This document shows positions 7,584 through 15,760 of a stretch of DNA of 25,212 nt, piece by piece. The stretch comes from an uncultured Parabacteroides sp. (GTDB taxonomy: Bacteria > Bacteroidota > Bacteroidia > Bacteroidales > Tannerellaceae), in NCBI RefSeq assembly GCF_902493135.1, contig NZ_CABUOD010000052.1, positions 1 to 25,212 on the forward strand. Direction: 5' to 3'. The position numbers were made by a program, and so were the translations under genes. The stretch's first letter is position 1. Every line of letters starts with the position of its first letter. The notes beneath the pieces are model-generated. The model worked only from the letters and a program-made list of their open reading frames with translations. It searched no databases and was not told where the DNA came from.

Positions 7584-8924
7584 TCAATATTTAAAGACTT
7601 TGCCGCCGGCAAGCACTTCCTGCCTTGCTTCATCGAATGTCGCTTTTTCCCCTGTACGAAGGGAAGCAGTACACATGATGTTGGCAATGGAATGATTATA
7701 ACCGGCATCTACCGGAGCATTCGGTTGCTTGCGGCTCTTCACGCATTCCATCCAGTTACGCATGTGCAGGTTTGTCATCGGATCGGCTCCTGTATTGGAA
7801 CCCGTTTCCACCTTGATAGAAGGCAATTCGAATTCTTCCAACAGGTTCGGTTGCATGCCCATTTCATCAGCGAAACGTTTGGTCAATCCACCTTCCGATG
7901 TCACTTTATTCGTATCCAGATTCAACGTACCACCATTAGAGAAGTACAATTCTTTTGTTCCGCCTGCCGAGTTATGCATACGGGAGGAATAGACCACTTG
8001 GAAATTCTCACCGGCTTTCCCATAATCGAACACAGCCGTCATCGTGTCATAACTGCGGCGTCCGTCATTCCATTGATAGATTCCGCCATTGGCAGCTACA
8101 CTATTCGGGTGGTTACAGCCGGTAAACCAGTGCACCGTATCGATCTGATGTGACATCCACTGACCGGGAATGCCGGAAGAATACGGCCAGAACAGGCGAT
8201 ATTCCAAATATTTACGCGGGTCCCATTCTTCGTACGGACGATTCAGCAGGAAACGCTTCCAGTCAGTATCCTTCTCAAAACATTGTGCAACCAAAGCCGG
8301 ACGGCGCCAGCGTCCGGGCTGGTTAACGTTCCAGCACATTTCCACCATCGTGATCTTACCGAACTTACCGGAACGGATAAAGTCGTTAGCAGCATGATAA
8401 TTGGGCGCCGAACGGCGTTGGGAACCAATCTGCACGATCTTTCCACTTTCCAACACAGCTTTGCGGGCGGCACGGGCATCCTCCATCGTTTCAGCAAAAG
8501 GTTTCTCTACATAAGCATCACATCCGGCTTGAACCGCTTCGATGCAATGCAAGGCGTGCTGGAAGTCGGAAGTGGCAACGATCACGGCATCGCACATTTT
8601 TGCGTCATACAGTTCTTCGTTGTTACGGAAGGCTTTCACTTTCTTTCCATATTTCTCCTGGAAGAAAGCAACGCCTTCTTCTCTGCGCCGTTTCCAGATG
8701 TCGGAAATAGCGACGATTTCAAATCCCAACTCGTCGGCACAAGCCATAAAAGCAGGAATCAGAGAATGGCGGGCACGGTCTGAAAAGCCGACGATACCCA
8801 CACGAATCTTCTCGTTTGCGCCCATTATGTTAGCGTAACTCTCTGTGCTGAACCCCAGTCCGCCAATAGTCAGACCGGCTGCGCCTAAAGCGCTGTGTTT
8901 AAGGAAATCTCTACGTGTTGTCAT
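7584..8924 (-). CDS. Gfo/Idh/MocA family oxidoreductase with twin-arginine signal
   Basis: The 446-residue protein is an NAD(P)-dependent sugar oxidoreductase. The N-terminus TTRRDFLKH with a following hydrophobic stretch to about residue 31 is a twin-arginine export signal, so it is expected to fold with its cofactor and act in the periplasm. The Rossmann motif GIVG is at 43-46 and the catalytic EKP at 140-142. A C-terminal substrate domain contains HQIDTVHWF. It follows the DUF1080 lipoprotein gene by 20 bases and is surely co-transcribed. In the 3-keto-glycoside pathway such enzymes oxidise the sugar C3 or reduce the 3-keto sugar. Which of the two this one does is not decided by sequence. 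No terminator is visible: its stop directly abuts the convergent arnT-like gene. Confidence 0.88.
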   Translation of the reverse strand: MTTRRDFLKHSALGAAGLTIGGLGFSTESYANIMGANEKIRVGIVGFSDRARHSLIPAFMACADELGFEIVAISDIWKRRREEGVAFFQEKYGKKVKAFRNNEELYDAKMCDAVIVATSDFQHALHCIEAVQAGCDAYVEKPFAETMEDARAARKAVLESGKIVQIGSQRRSAPNYHAANDFIRSGKFGKITMVEMCWNVNQPGRWRRPALVAQCFEKDTDWKRFLLNRPYEEWDPRKYLEYRLFWPYSSGIPGQWMSHQIDTVHWFTGCNHPNSVAANGGIYQWNDGRRSYDTMTAVFDYGKAGENFQVVYSSRMHNSAGGTKELYFSNGGTLNLDTNKVTSEGGLTKRFADEMGMQPNLLEEFELPSIKVETGSNTGADPMTNLHMRNWMECVKSRKQPNAPVDAGYNHSIANIMCTASLRTGEKATFDEARQEVLAGGKVFKY

Positions 8925-8944
8925 GGTTCCTATTTTTTAGTAAA

Positions 8945-10324
8945 CTATTTGAGTTCTCTAATCTTGATATTCCGGAAAGAAACTTCGTCCCAGTGATCCT
9001 GCAAAAGGATATGACCTTTATCGGCAGTACCGAAACCACCGAATTCATTATATTCTTTCTTAGCAAACTTGCTGCCCTTCACGACTTCCAGGAATGCATC
9101 CGATGCCCAATCATACTCAAGGGTCTTAAAGCCGTTCATCCAATGTTCGACATGTTTGTTTGGGAATACTTTGATAACTCCCTTGTTCCACTGTCCGACA
9201 CCATTGAAGCGTTTGTTTTTCGCAGGGATAATATCGTACAAGCTGGAAACCGTACGGCTACCGGGATAAGTCGTGTACAGTTTGGCATCCGGATGCAGCT
9301 TGTCATCCAACACCTGGTATTCCGGGCCAATCACAAAACCTTTATTCTTCTCGCTTTCCTGGATTAAATATTTCATACCGCTATTTGCACCTTCCGTCAA
9401 TTTGAACTCAAAGCTCAGTTCAAATGCACCAAACTCATCGACAGTCAGGATATCGCCGCCTCTTTTACCCTCCGGACCGCCATTCTTCATAACAGTCAGT
9501 TCGCCATTTTCGATCTTCCATCCGTTTTCCGGGAATGCTTCCTGTCCGGCACCACGCCATCCGTTAGAAGTCTTGCCATCGAACAACAGTTTCCAACCGG
9601 CCGCTTTTTCCGTTTCGGTCAGCGTGTTCGGAATACAGTTCACTTCCGGTGCCAGTTGGCCCTGCATACGCTCGGCTTCCAGATTTTCCGTCTTAATACG
9701 GATATTACGCCACCAAATTTCCTTGCCCTCTTTAGACATATCTTTACCGATTCCATGAACCTGGAAAGCGATAAAGCCCTTCGGAGTCATGTCGTCTACC
9801 AAATTGGCTGTATTCACACCGTTCAACCAGATACGAATGCTGTTACCGATAGCTTCAATCCGATACTTATTCCAGTCATCTCTTTTGTAAGCAGCGCGAC
9901 CGGCATCATTATCCGTCAAAGGAACCAGCCAGCCACGGCGTGCTTCATCATAAACACCACCGCTCCAGGCACGGTCGGACGGGTCTATTTCACACTGATA
10001 ACCGTGTACACGCCCATTCTGATAATCCGGCAAACTCTCGCTACGGAACTGCACTCCGGAGTTTAAGCTCGGATCGCACTTCACTTCAAATTCCAGAATG
10101 AAATCGCCATAATCCAACTCTGTTGCCATAAAACTATTCGGTTGGCCAGAGACGGATTTACCGACCAAACAACCGTCTTCCACACGGTAAGGGGCTTCTC
10201 CGTTCAACTGCTTGAAGCCGGTAAGGTCCTTACCATTAAACAACTTCTGCCATCCGTCGTTAGGTTGGCAGGCACCACACAGCAAAGTCAGAGACAAAGC
10301 TGCTAAATTCAAATACGCTTTCAT
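8945..10324 (-). CDS. Double DUF1080 (3-keto-glycoside hydrolase/lyase-like) lipoprotein
   Basis: The 459-residue protein carries two DUF1080 domains, at about 24-213 and 243-458, each starting with the same pattern (GWQKLFNGKDLTGF and GWKLLFDGKTSNGW) and ending in a strand with RNIRI/RNIKI. DUF1080 proteins have a concanavalin-like fold and cleave 3-keto-glycosides; in Bacteroides some act as lyases giving 2-hydroxy-3-keto-glycals. The N-terminus is a signal peptide ending in CGAC, with Cys19 as probable lipid anchor; the -3 Cys is unusual. Most family members have one domain, so the tandem form is notable. It has its own promoter (10393-10400) and leads the oxidoreductase gene by 20 bases. 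The substrate is unknown. Confidence 0.85.
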   Translation of the reverse strand: MKAYLNLAALSLTLLCGACQPNDGWQKLFNGKDLTGFKQLNGEAPYRVEDGCLVGKSVSGQPNSFMATELDYGDFILEFEVKCDPSLNSGVQFRSESLPDYQNGRVHGYQCEIDPSDRAWSGGVYDEARRGWLVPLTDNDAGRAAYKRDDWNKYRIEAIGNSIRIWLNGVNTANLVDDMTPKGFIAFQVHGIGKDMSKEGKEIWWRNIRIKTENLEAERMQGQLAPEVNCIPNTLTETEKAAGWKLLFDGKTSNGWRGAGQEAFPENGWKIENGELTVMKNGGPEGKRGGDILTVDEFGAFELSFEFKLTEGANSGMKYLIQESEKNKGFVIGPEYQVLDDKLHPDAKLYTTYPGSRTVSSLYDIIPAKNKRFNGVGQWNKGVIKVFPNKHVEHWMNGFKTLEYDWASDAFLEVVKGSKFAKKEYNEFGGFGTADKGHILLQDHWDEVSFRNIKIRELK

Positions 10325-10380
10325 TTGCTTTTTCTGATACTATATTAGTTAGACAATCAATTTCCTTTCGTTAAAAAACA

Positions 10381-10394
10381 TGTGTACGTGCACA
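10381..10394. promoter_or_regulatory. Operator-like palindrome at the DUF1080 gene start
   Basis: TGTGTACGTGCACA is a 14-base inverted repeat in which 6 of 7 arm positions match. It overlaps the downstream edge of the -7 box and covers the predicted transcription start of the - strand DUF1080 gene, a position where a repressor would block initiation. The binding protein is unknown. Confidence 0.4.
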
Positions 10395-10421
10395 AAGATA
10401 TAAGTTTTTACACTTCCACAA
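10393..10421 (-). promoter_or_regulatory. Promoter of the DUF1080-oxidoreductase pair
   Basis: Read on the - strand, TTG (10421-10419) is followed by an 18-base spacer and TATCTTTG (10400-10393), an exact TAnnTTTG box. It lies in the 115-base gap after the isomerase gene, so the last two genes of the cluster can be expressed separately from the first. Confidence 0.65.
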
Positions 10422-10439
10422 CATTAAATCTCAAAAAAG

Positions 10440-11294
10440 TCAATAAGATTTATGAATTTGTTCTTTAATTGCAGCAACCGAAGCCGCCAATTGATTATCC
10501 ATATTCTCCCATTTACATTCAATAGAGAGCGCCCCGGCGTATCCGGCATCGTGCAAAGCCTTAAAAAACGGCGTAAAATCATCTCCTTTCACTCCCGGAG
10601 CCGACCGGATCTCCTTTTCCGCGATATGGCAATGCTTCAGCCATTTACCGGCATCGATAAGCGCCCCGGCATCTTCATTTTCACGCAACATGTGGAAGAA
10701 GTCCGCCAATACGCCCAAATTAGGATGATTGACCGCTTCGGCTATTTCCGTTCCTTCGCGTACCGTATTGATAAAATTGGTTTCCGAACTTTGTAAAGGC
10801 TCGATCACGATACAGACATCATGGCCGGCCGCATACTCGGCAAGTTTCCGGCATAAGGCAGCAAATTGCCCGACAGCCTCTTCCCTGCTGAAACCGTCAG
10901 GAATATTGCGGGCACTTCCACTTCCCAGCACCAGAACCTTAACCCCGGCTTCCTGCGCACGCCTGATCGCAATCTTTCCATATTCCATAATCTTATCCAG
11001 GCAAACATCCGGCCCGGTCAGCCGGAGATCTCCGGGGAAAAAACTGTTTCCAGAATATAGCGGCAATACGGCATCTCTTGCCTCCTTCAAATTCGCGGCA
11101 AAAACACTGTCCGGTTTATCCGGCACCAAAAAAGAACGGATGCCGATCTCCACATACGAACAACCGGCTTGTTTCAATAAAGAAGCTTTATTCACAGAGG
11201 TACAAACACCAATACGGTCTGCCAATGACTGTGCCTGTGAGAAGGGTACAAAACAAAATAAAGCAACAACGAGGATAACAAATCGTGTCTTCAT
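10440..11294 (-). CDS. Exported TIM-barrel sugar isomerase/epimerase (hydratase-like)
   Basis: The 284-residue protein belongs to the xylose isomerase-like TIM-barrel family (AP endonuclease 2 fold). It has a clear Sec signal peptide (1 to about 22, ending SQAQ), so it acts in the periplasm although most relatives are cytosolic. The expected metal ligands are visible: Glu165 in IEPLQ, Asp198 in LADFFH, His223 in HCHIAEK and Glu259 in SIECKW. In the B. thetaiotaomicron 3-keto-glycoside cluster a protein of this type hydrates the glycal product of the lyase back to a 3-keto sugar; placing this gene in that step is inference from its neighbours. It is first of the three - strand genes and has its own -7 box. 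Confidence 0.82.
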   Translation of the reverse strand: MKTRFVILVVALFCFVPFSQAQSLADRIGVCTSVNKASLLKQAGCSYVEIGIRSFLVPDKPDSVFAANLKEARDAVLPLYSGNSFFPGDLRLTGPDVCLDKIMEYGKIAIRRAQEAGVKVLVLGSGSARNIPDGFSREEAVGQFAALCRKLAEYAAGHDVCIVIEPLQSSETNFINTVREGTEIAEAVNHPNLGVLADFFHMLRENEDAGALIDAGKWLKHCHIAEKEIRSAPGVKGDDFTPFFKALHDAGYAGALSIECKWENMDNQLAASVAAIKEQIHKSY

Positions 11295-11320
11295 GGTCTA
11301 ACGATTTTTGTGATTTTACG

Positions 11321-11328
11321 CAAATGTA
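11321..11328 (-). promoter_or_regulatory. Promoter -7 box of the isomerase gene
   Basis: On the - strand this reads TACATTTG, an exact TAnnTTTG match 26 bases upstream of the isomerase ATG. Together with the + strand box at 11352-11359 it makes a divergent promoter pair in a 96-base gap. Confidence 0.55.
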
Positions 11329-11351
11329 ACTAATTATACTCCAATAAGAAG

Positions 11352-11359
11352 TATATTTG
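11352..11359 (+). promoter_or_regulatory. Promoter -7 box of the HAD phosphatase gene
   Basis: TATATTTG matches TAnnTTTG exactly, 31 bases before the ATG at 11391. No clear -33 element is seen. Confidence 0.55.
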
Positions 11360-11390
11360 CATTCAAATTATTATAAATGAATGGATTTTT

Positions 11391-12035
11391 ATGAAACAAC
11401 AGTTTATGAAGACTGCCTTTTTTGATTTCGACGGTGTGGTTGTAGACACAGAACCTATTTACGATATTTACTGGAACGAAGCGGGAGAACGCTACCAGAC
11501 AGGAATTCCCAATTTCGCATCCCATATCAAAGGGACGACATTACCTTATATATTGGAGAAGTATTTTTCCGACCGATCTGAAGAATTTAAGGAAATGGTA
11601 ACCCGCGAATCAATGGAATTCGAACAGCAGATGCCTTTTCCACCGGTTCCGGGTGCGATGGAGTTTATCCATCTTCTGAAAAGCAAAGATGTAAAAGTCG
11701 GTTTGGTCACCAGCTCCGACGATGCCAAACTAAAACGGGCCTTCCGCCTTTTGAAACTCGACAATCTGTTCGATACGGTCGTGAGCGCCGACCGGATCAC
11801 AAAAGGGAAACCTGATCCGATGTGTTATTTGCTTGCCGCCTCCGACCTGCATGTATCACCTTCCGACAGTCTGGTTTTTGAAGATTCTTTTGCCGGAATA
11901 CAGGCCGGGACCAATGCAGGTATGCGGGTTATCGGACTTAGTACGACCAATACCGAAGAGTCTTTAAAAGACAAGGTCTATCAGGTCATACCCGATTTCC
12001 AAAACATTACGTTCGAAGAATACGAACGGTGGTAG
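11391..12035 (+). CDS. HAD-superfamily phosphatase, beta-phosphoglucomutase-like
   Basis: The 214-residue cytosolic protein carries all four HAD motifs: DFDGVVVDT with nucleophile Asp12 and acid/base Asp14, VTSS (Thr107/Ser108), Lys140 in KGKPDP, and FEDSFAGI with Glu164-Asp165. The helical cap between residues about 20 and 85 places it in subfamily IA with beta-phosphoglucomutase and sugar-phosphate phosphatases. Its substrate is probably a phosphorylated sugar or a glycolate-like compound, but the sequence does not decide between phosphatase and mutase. The ATG at 11391 is used; an in-frame ATG at 11406 would leave the motifs intact and cannot be excluded. The gene is divergent from the isomerase and ends at a shared terminator. 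Confidence 0.87.
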   Translation: MKQQFMKTAFFDFDGVVVDTEPIYDIYWNEAGERYQTGIPNFASHIKGTTLPYILEKYFSDRSEEFKEMVTRESMEFEQQMPFPPVPGAMEFIHLLKSKDVKVGLVTSSDDAKLKRAFRLLKLDNLFDTVVSADRITKGKPDPMCYLLAASDLHVSPSDSLVFEDSFAGIQAGTNAGMRVIGLSTTNTEESLKDKVYQVIPDFQNITFEEYERW

Positions 12036-12053
12036 AACGGATATAAAAATAAA

Positions 12054-12078
12054 AAGGGGATGTGCCGCCACTCCCCTT
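12054..12078. terminator. Shared terminator between convergent genes
   Basis: AAGGGGA (12054-12060) pairs with TCCCCTT (12072-12078) across an 11-base loop. On the - strand a T-rich run follows directly (TTTTATTTTTAT), so it serves the barrel gene well; on the + strand the tail is CTTATT, weaker but usable for the HAD gene. Confidence 0.75.
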
Positions 12079-12102
12079 CTTATTGTACAAAAATCCGGTT
12101 AC

Positions 12103-12573
12103 TTAAAAATTATATCCGACACGGACAGCCAACGCTGCGGCATCCAAATCCTTTATAATATTATACTTGGCTTCCAAGCCGACAGAAACCCGATCTGTCG
12201 CATACACTTCACCTCCCAAGCCGATATTGGCTCCAAAACGAGTTGCATCCCAAGGACCTGCTTTCCAAAACGAAAGGCTTAAGCCTGCCAACGGATAAAA
12301 ACCGAACATCTCACTCAATTTAAATACATAATGAGCATTCATATCGATTGCCCATGCACTTAACCCATCATTCTTTACTAAATGAGTAATAGACGGGGTC
12401 AAACGAAACGCATCCGTTACACAATAACGATAATCGATGCCTAAAGTAGCATTGCCGACATCATTAAAGTTGTAACCTAAGTTGAAACCGAATGAAGATT
12501 GACCCTGCTGTGTCTGTGCATACGCACCTATACTAAACAGCGTCAACATCAACATAACAATTAATTTTTTCAT
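12103..12573 (-). CDS. Small outer-membrane beta-barrel protein
   Basis: The 156-residue product starts with a Sec signal peptide (MKKLIVMLMLTLFSIGAYAQ) and then shows alternating aromatic/hydrophobic strands and many glycines (GFNLGYNFNDVG, GANIGLGGEVYA), ending in VRVGYNF. The terminal Phe is the usual Bam recognition residue. This fits an eight-stranded barrel of the porin-like OMP_b-brl family. The start is set at 12573 because the signal peptide begins there; the open frame reaches 12609 but that extension would mask the signal and overlap the -7 box at 12607. Function beyond outer-membrane location is unknown. It lies 64 bases after the dipeptidase gene with its own promoter. Confidence 0.8.
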   Translation of the reverse strand: MKKLIVMLMLTLFSIGAYAQTQQGQSSFGFNLGYNFNDVGNATLGIDYRYCVTDAFRLTPSITHLVKNDGLSAWAIDMNAHYVFKLSEMFGFYPLAGLSLSFWKAGPWDATRFGANIGLGGEVYATDRVSVGLEAKYNIIKDLDAAALAVRVGYNF

Positions 12574-12606
12574 ACTTTTCTTATTTAGTTCAACAATATC
12601 TATCGC

Positions 12607-12614
12607 CAAATATA
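12607..12614 (-). promoter_or_regulatory. Promoter -7 box of the beta-barrel gene
   Basis: On the - strand this reads TATATTTG, an exact match to TAnnTTTG, 33 bases upstream of the ATG at 12573. Confidence 0.55.
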
Positions 12615-12637
12615 GTATTTTTTCCTATAAAGGCATA

Positions 12638-14278
12638 TTATTTTACTTTTAATTTATCACCTGCGCTCTTTACAATACTACGGTAATAGTTTTCATCGTA
12701 GCCGGGGAAATCCGGATATTCGGATAATCCGTAACCATTCTGTTTGAATTGACCGTTTTCCTCCTTCTTCACATTACCGTCCATATATTTGACTAACAGG
12801 TATTCTCCCAATTTTTTCCAACGGGCCGTTGCCTGGTCGGCAGTCGTAGAACTGAACCAAGTGAGGAACCTGACCGCTTCCGCCGGATCCTTGGTATACA
12901 ATTCCATTGCCGCCTTATCGATAGCCGGAACTGTCTGTTGATAACCGCTCTCCAACTCCTGCTGAACCGGACGGATATCCTGAATCATATAGCTATATTT
13001 ACCATACGCCATATTAGCCACCCAGTTATGGATCCAGAAAGCGGATGTCCAGGAGAAATTCATCATATCACCATTTCCGACGCGATAACATTCGGGAGAA
13101 GCTGTCACCGAACAATAGACAGGCGTAAAGACAGCCATATCCGCATCATCCACACCGAACCAAAGAATACCACCGACAGCATCCGGCAACCAGTTACGCA
13201 TCTGCGGAACAATCACAAAACCGGTCTGTTGCGTAGCAATAGCACGCTCGTTCGTATATTCTTGGCCGTCCACTTCGAAAGTCATCGGACGCCAACGATA
13301 CGGAACCTTGTAAGGACCGGCACCGGCATCCTTCGTCATATCCAGATCCGTACCTTCAAAATGGTCGCGCATGCCGTTCTGCACATCCTGAACAGACAGC
13401 AAACGATCAGGCTTGACATACAAAGGCATCGGCTTCTTCGTCACATCGCCCTTGATCAGGTCTGCATATTGATCCATCGATTTATCGTATTTGCGGAAGA
13501 AAGACCATACACGGGCTTCACAACCACGCAAAGAGCCGAAATCATACGGACAATAGGCTTTCTGGAAGCTGAAATCCTTATCTTTCCCACTGAAATAACC
13601 TTTTTCACGAGCAAAAGAGACAACATCTGGTGAATAGATGCAGTTCTCCTTGTCATCAAACGGGATCTGCTGGATACGGGATTGGTTGGCATGAGCCGAA
13701 ATACAATCGTCCGGAATACGGATAGCTACCCAGACAGCCCCTTTATTGCCAGGGCCTTTACCAATCATTTCCATCACCCAGGCTTCGTTCTTATCGGCAA
13801 TAGAGAATGTTTCCCCACTGCTATAGTAGCCATAATCCTTAACCAGCCCGGTCATGACCTGGATAGCCTCCCGCGCCGTCTTGGAACGTTGCAAAGCGAC
13901 ATAAATCAGACTGCCGTAGTCCATGATACCAGTCGTGTCGACCAACTCGGAACGGCCCCCGAAAGTGCTTTCCGTAATCGCAACCTGATGTTCATTCATA
14001 TTACCGACCACAGAATAGGTCTGTTCCACCTGCGGGATCTGTCCCAGCGGTTTATGGGTATCCCACTCGATGATATCCAGCATTGCCCCTTTCGGCCAGG
14101 TAGCTGCCGGCCAGCGATACAGTTCCCCATATAACGTATGTGAATCCGCCGCATAACTGATCATAACGGAACCGTCGACCGAGGCTTTCTTTCCTACCAG
14201 CAGTCCTGTGCATGCAAGAGCTTCCATTCCGGAAAGCATTACGGCACAGACTGCCATCAAAATCCATGTTTTTCTCAT
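12638..14278 (-). CDS. C69-family dipeptidase (Ntn hydrolase), exported
   Basis: The 546-residue protein is a peptidase family C69 (PepD/U34) member. A signal peptide (1-22, ending EALA) is followed at once by Cys23-Thr-Gly, so export cleavage itself would expose the N-terminal nucleophile needed by this Ntn-hydrolase fold. Other family traits are GSVMISYAADSH early on, NEHQVAITESTFGG, and SIADKNEAWVMEMIG in the core. The open frame extends to 14473 but overlaps the antiporter; the ATG at 14278 begins the signal peptide and follows the nhaD stop by 11 bases, showing translational coupling in one operon. It probably cleaves dipeptides in the periplasm. Pairing with a Na+/H+ antiporter is unexplained. 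Confidence 0.9.
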   Translation of the reverse strand: MRKTWILMAVCAVMLSGMEALACTGLLVGKKASVDGSVMISYAADSHTLYGELYRWPAATWPKGAMLDIIEWDTHKPLGQIPQVEQTYSVVGNMNEHQVAITESTFGGRSELVDTTGIMDYGSLIYVALQRSKTAREAIQVMTGLVKDYGYYSSGETFSIADKNEAWVMEMIGKGPGNKGAVWVAIRIPDDCISAHANQSRIQQIPFDDKENCIYSPDVVSFAREKGYFSGKDKDFSFQKAYCPYDFGSLRGCEARVWSFFRKYDKSMDQYADLIKGDVTKKPMPLYVKPDRLLSVQDVQNGMRDHFEGTDLDMTKDAGAGPYKVPYRWRPMTFEVDGQEYTNERAIATQQTGFVIVPQMRNWLPDAVGGILWFGVDDADMAVFTPVYCSVTASPECYRVGNGDMMNFSWTSAFWIHNWVANMAYGKYSYMIQDIRPVQQELESGYQQTVPAIDKAAMELYTKDPAEAVRFLTWFSSTTADQATARWKKLGEYLLVKYMDGNVKKEENGQFKQNGYGLSEYPDFPGYDENYYRSIVKSAGDKLKVK

Positions 14279-14289
14279 ATAAATAAAGT

Positions 14290-15699
14290 TTATGTAAATA
14301 ATAATATATATACGCCGGCACCGCAGCAATAGCCAATCAGTGCCAGAATTGAAAATCGTTTGGTATAATACATAAAATCGATCTTTTCCAGTCCCATTAC
14401 CGTTACACCGGTCGCAGAACCGATAATCAGGATACTGCCACCGGTTACGGCACAGTAGGCCAGGAACGTCCAAAAACCTCCGTCCGACACGAAGAATTGG
14501 GCATAAGGAGCCAGATTAGCCGCATCCGGCACAATCGGATACATACCCATTGTTGCCGCCACCAAAGCCACGTTGTCCACACAGGAAGACAAAACACCGA
14601 TCACGAAACTGATCAGATAAGGTTCATGCACATGCTTATCCAGGAAAGCGGACATCAAGCCCAACTGGCCGGAGGTTTCCAAGGCTCCTACCGCCATCAG
14701 GATACCCAGGAAGAAAAAGATCGTCGACAGGTCGATGTTCGGAAGCAACTGGGAGATACGCAATTTATCGGATTCGTGCATATGCAGTTTGCTATACATA
14801 ATATCCGTATAAAACCACAGGATCACCAAGCCCAGCAAAACACCTAAGAAAGGCGGAAGATTCGTCAACATCTGAAAGACCGGCACCAATGCCAGCGAAA
14901 GAACACCGATCACAAAGATCACCCGGCGTGAATGATTCGGAATCTCCGGTGTATATTCATCGGCCATTTCCTCCTCGCTCATCACACGCAAAGTCGCATC
15001 CTTCTTAAACAACCAGAAATTGGCAATCGTCAGCGGCACAAGCAAGTTTATCAATGCCGGGAGGAACACGTGCGAAATCTGGTGCATCGCCGTGACATTC
15101 TTGCCCACCCAAAGCAGAATGGTCGTCACATCACCGATCGGAGACCATGAACCACCTGCATTCGCCGCAATAATCACCATACAAGCATATTTCAAACGAT
15201 CCGTCCGGTCCGGAACCAATTTTCGCAACACGGCCATAATCACGATAGCAGCTGCCAGGTTGTCCAACAAGGCGGAAAAGAAGAAAGTGGCAAAACTTAT
15301 ATACCACAATAATTTCCTTTTATTGGCAGTACGGATATATCCGGTAACAGCCCGGAAACCACCATGCTTATCCACGATATCGACAATCAGCATGGAGCAC
15401 ATGACAAAGAAAAGCGTTTCGGCTACATTCCCTAAATGATAAACAATCGAACGGTTTGTAATAAATGTAATAAACTGATCTTTCAGAGGGGCATTTGCCA
15501 TTTCCGGATTTTGAGTCAGAAACTCCTGGAACAAAGGACTGGAGCGTTCGACGAAAATGTCATAGGCGTCAAACATCAATATCATCCATAGTGATATTGC
15601 CATAAACAGAGCTATCGCAGCTTTATTTATCTTTATCTTATCTTCCAATGCGATTGCAAGAATCCCTAAGACAAAGATGACAGGCATTAAAATAAACAT
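14290..15699 (-). CDS. nhaD: NhaD-type Na+/H+ antiporter
   Basis: This 469-residue inner-membrane protein exchanges cytosolic Na+ (or Li+) for protons. About 12 hydrophobic segments are visible. The family's ion-site motifs are present: SALLDNLAAAIV with Asp146-Asn147, GGSWSPIGDVTT at 182-193, the second SSCVDNVALVAA with Asp375-Asn376, and GGSILIIGSATG at 420-431. These repeated DN and GGS/G motifs reflect the inverted internal repeat of the ion transporter superfamily. Length fits NhaD. It heads a two-gene operon with the C69 dipeptidase. I could not find a convincing TAnnTTTG box for it in the 158 bases upstream. Confidence 0.92.
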   Translation of the reverse strand: MFILMPVIFVLGILAIALEDKIKINKAAIALFMAISLWMILMFDAYDIFVERSSPLFQEFLTQNPEMANAPLKDQFITFITNRSIVYHLGNVAETLFFVMCSMLIVDIVDKHGGFRAVTGYIRTANKRKLLWYISFATFFFSALLDNLAAAIVIMAVLRKLVPDRTDRLKYACMVIIAANAGGSWSPIGDVTTILLWVGKNVTAMHQISHVFLPALINLLVPLTIANFWLFKKDATLRVMSEEEMADEYTPEIPNHSRRVIFVIGVLSLALVPVFQMLTNLPPFLGVLLGLVILWFYTDIMYSKLHMHESDKLRISQLLPNIDLSTIFFFLGILMAVGALETSGQLGLMSAFLDKHVHEPYLISFVIGVLSSCVDNVALVAATMGMYPIVPDAANLAPYAQFFVSDGGFWTFLAYCAVTGGSILIIGSATGVTVMGLEKIDFMYYTKRFSILALIGYCCGAGVYILLFT

Positions 15700-15760
15700 A
15701 GCACAATATATTTAAATTTGTTATCAAATCACAAAAGAGAGGCTTTTTCACCTCAAACTC

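Noticed and set aside
10729..11301. 190-residue open frame antisense to the isomerase gene
   Set aside because: It mirrors the codon pattern of the real - strand gene, which has signal peptide and all metal ligands; the antisense product shows no motif.
12938..13633. 231-residue open frame antisense to the C69 dipeptidase
   Set aside because: Histidine/isoleucine-rich translation typical of the antisense of a Bacteroidales gene, and no start context or domain.
14279..14473. 65-residue N-terminal extension of the C69 dipeptidase
   Set aside because: It overlaps nhaD out of frame and would bury the signal peptide whose removal exposes the catalytic Cys.
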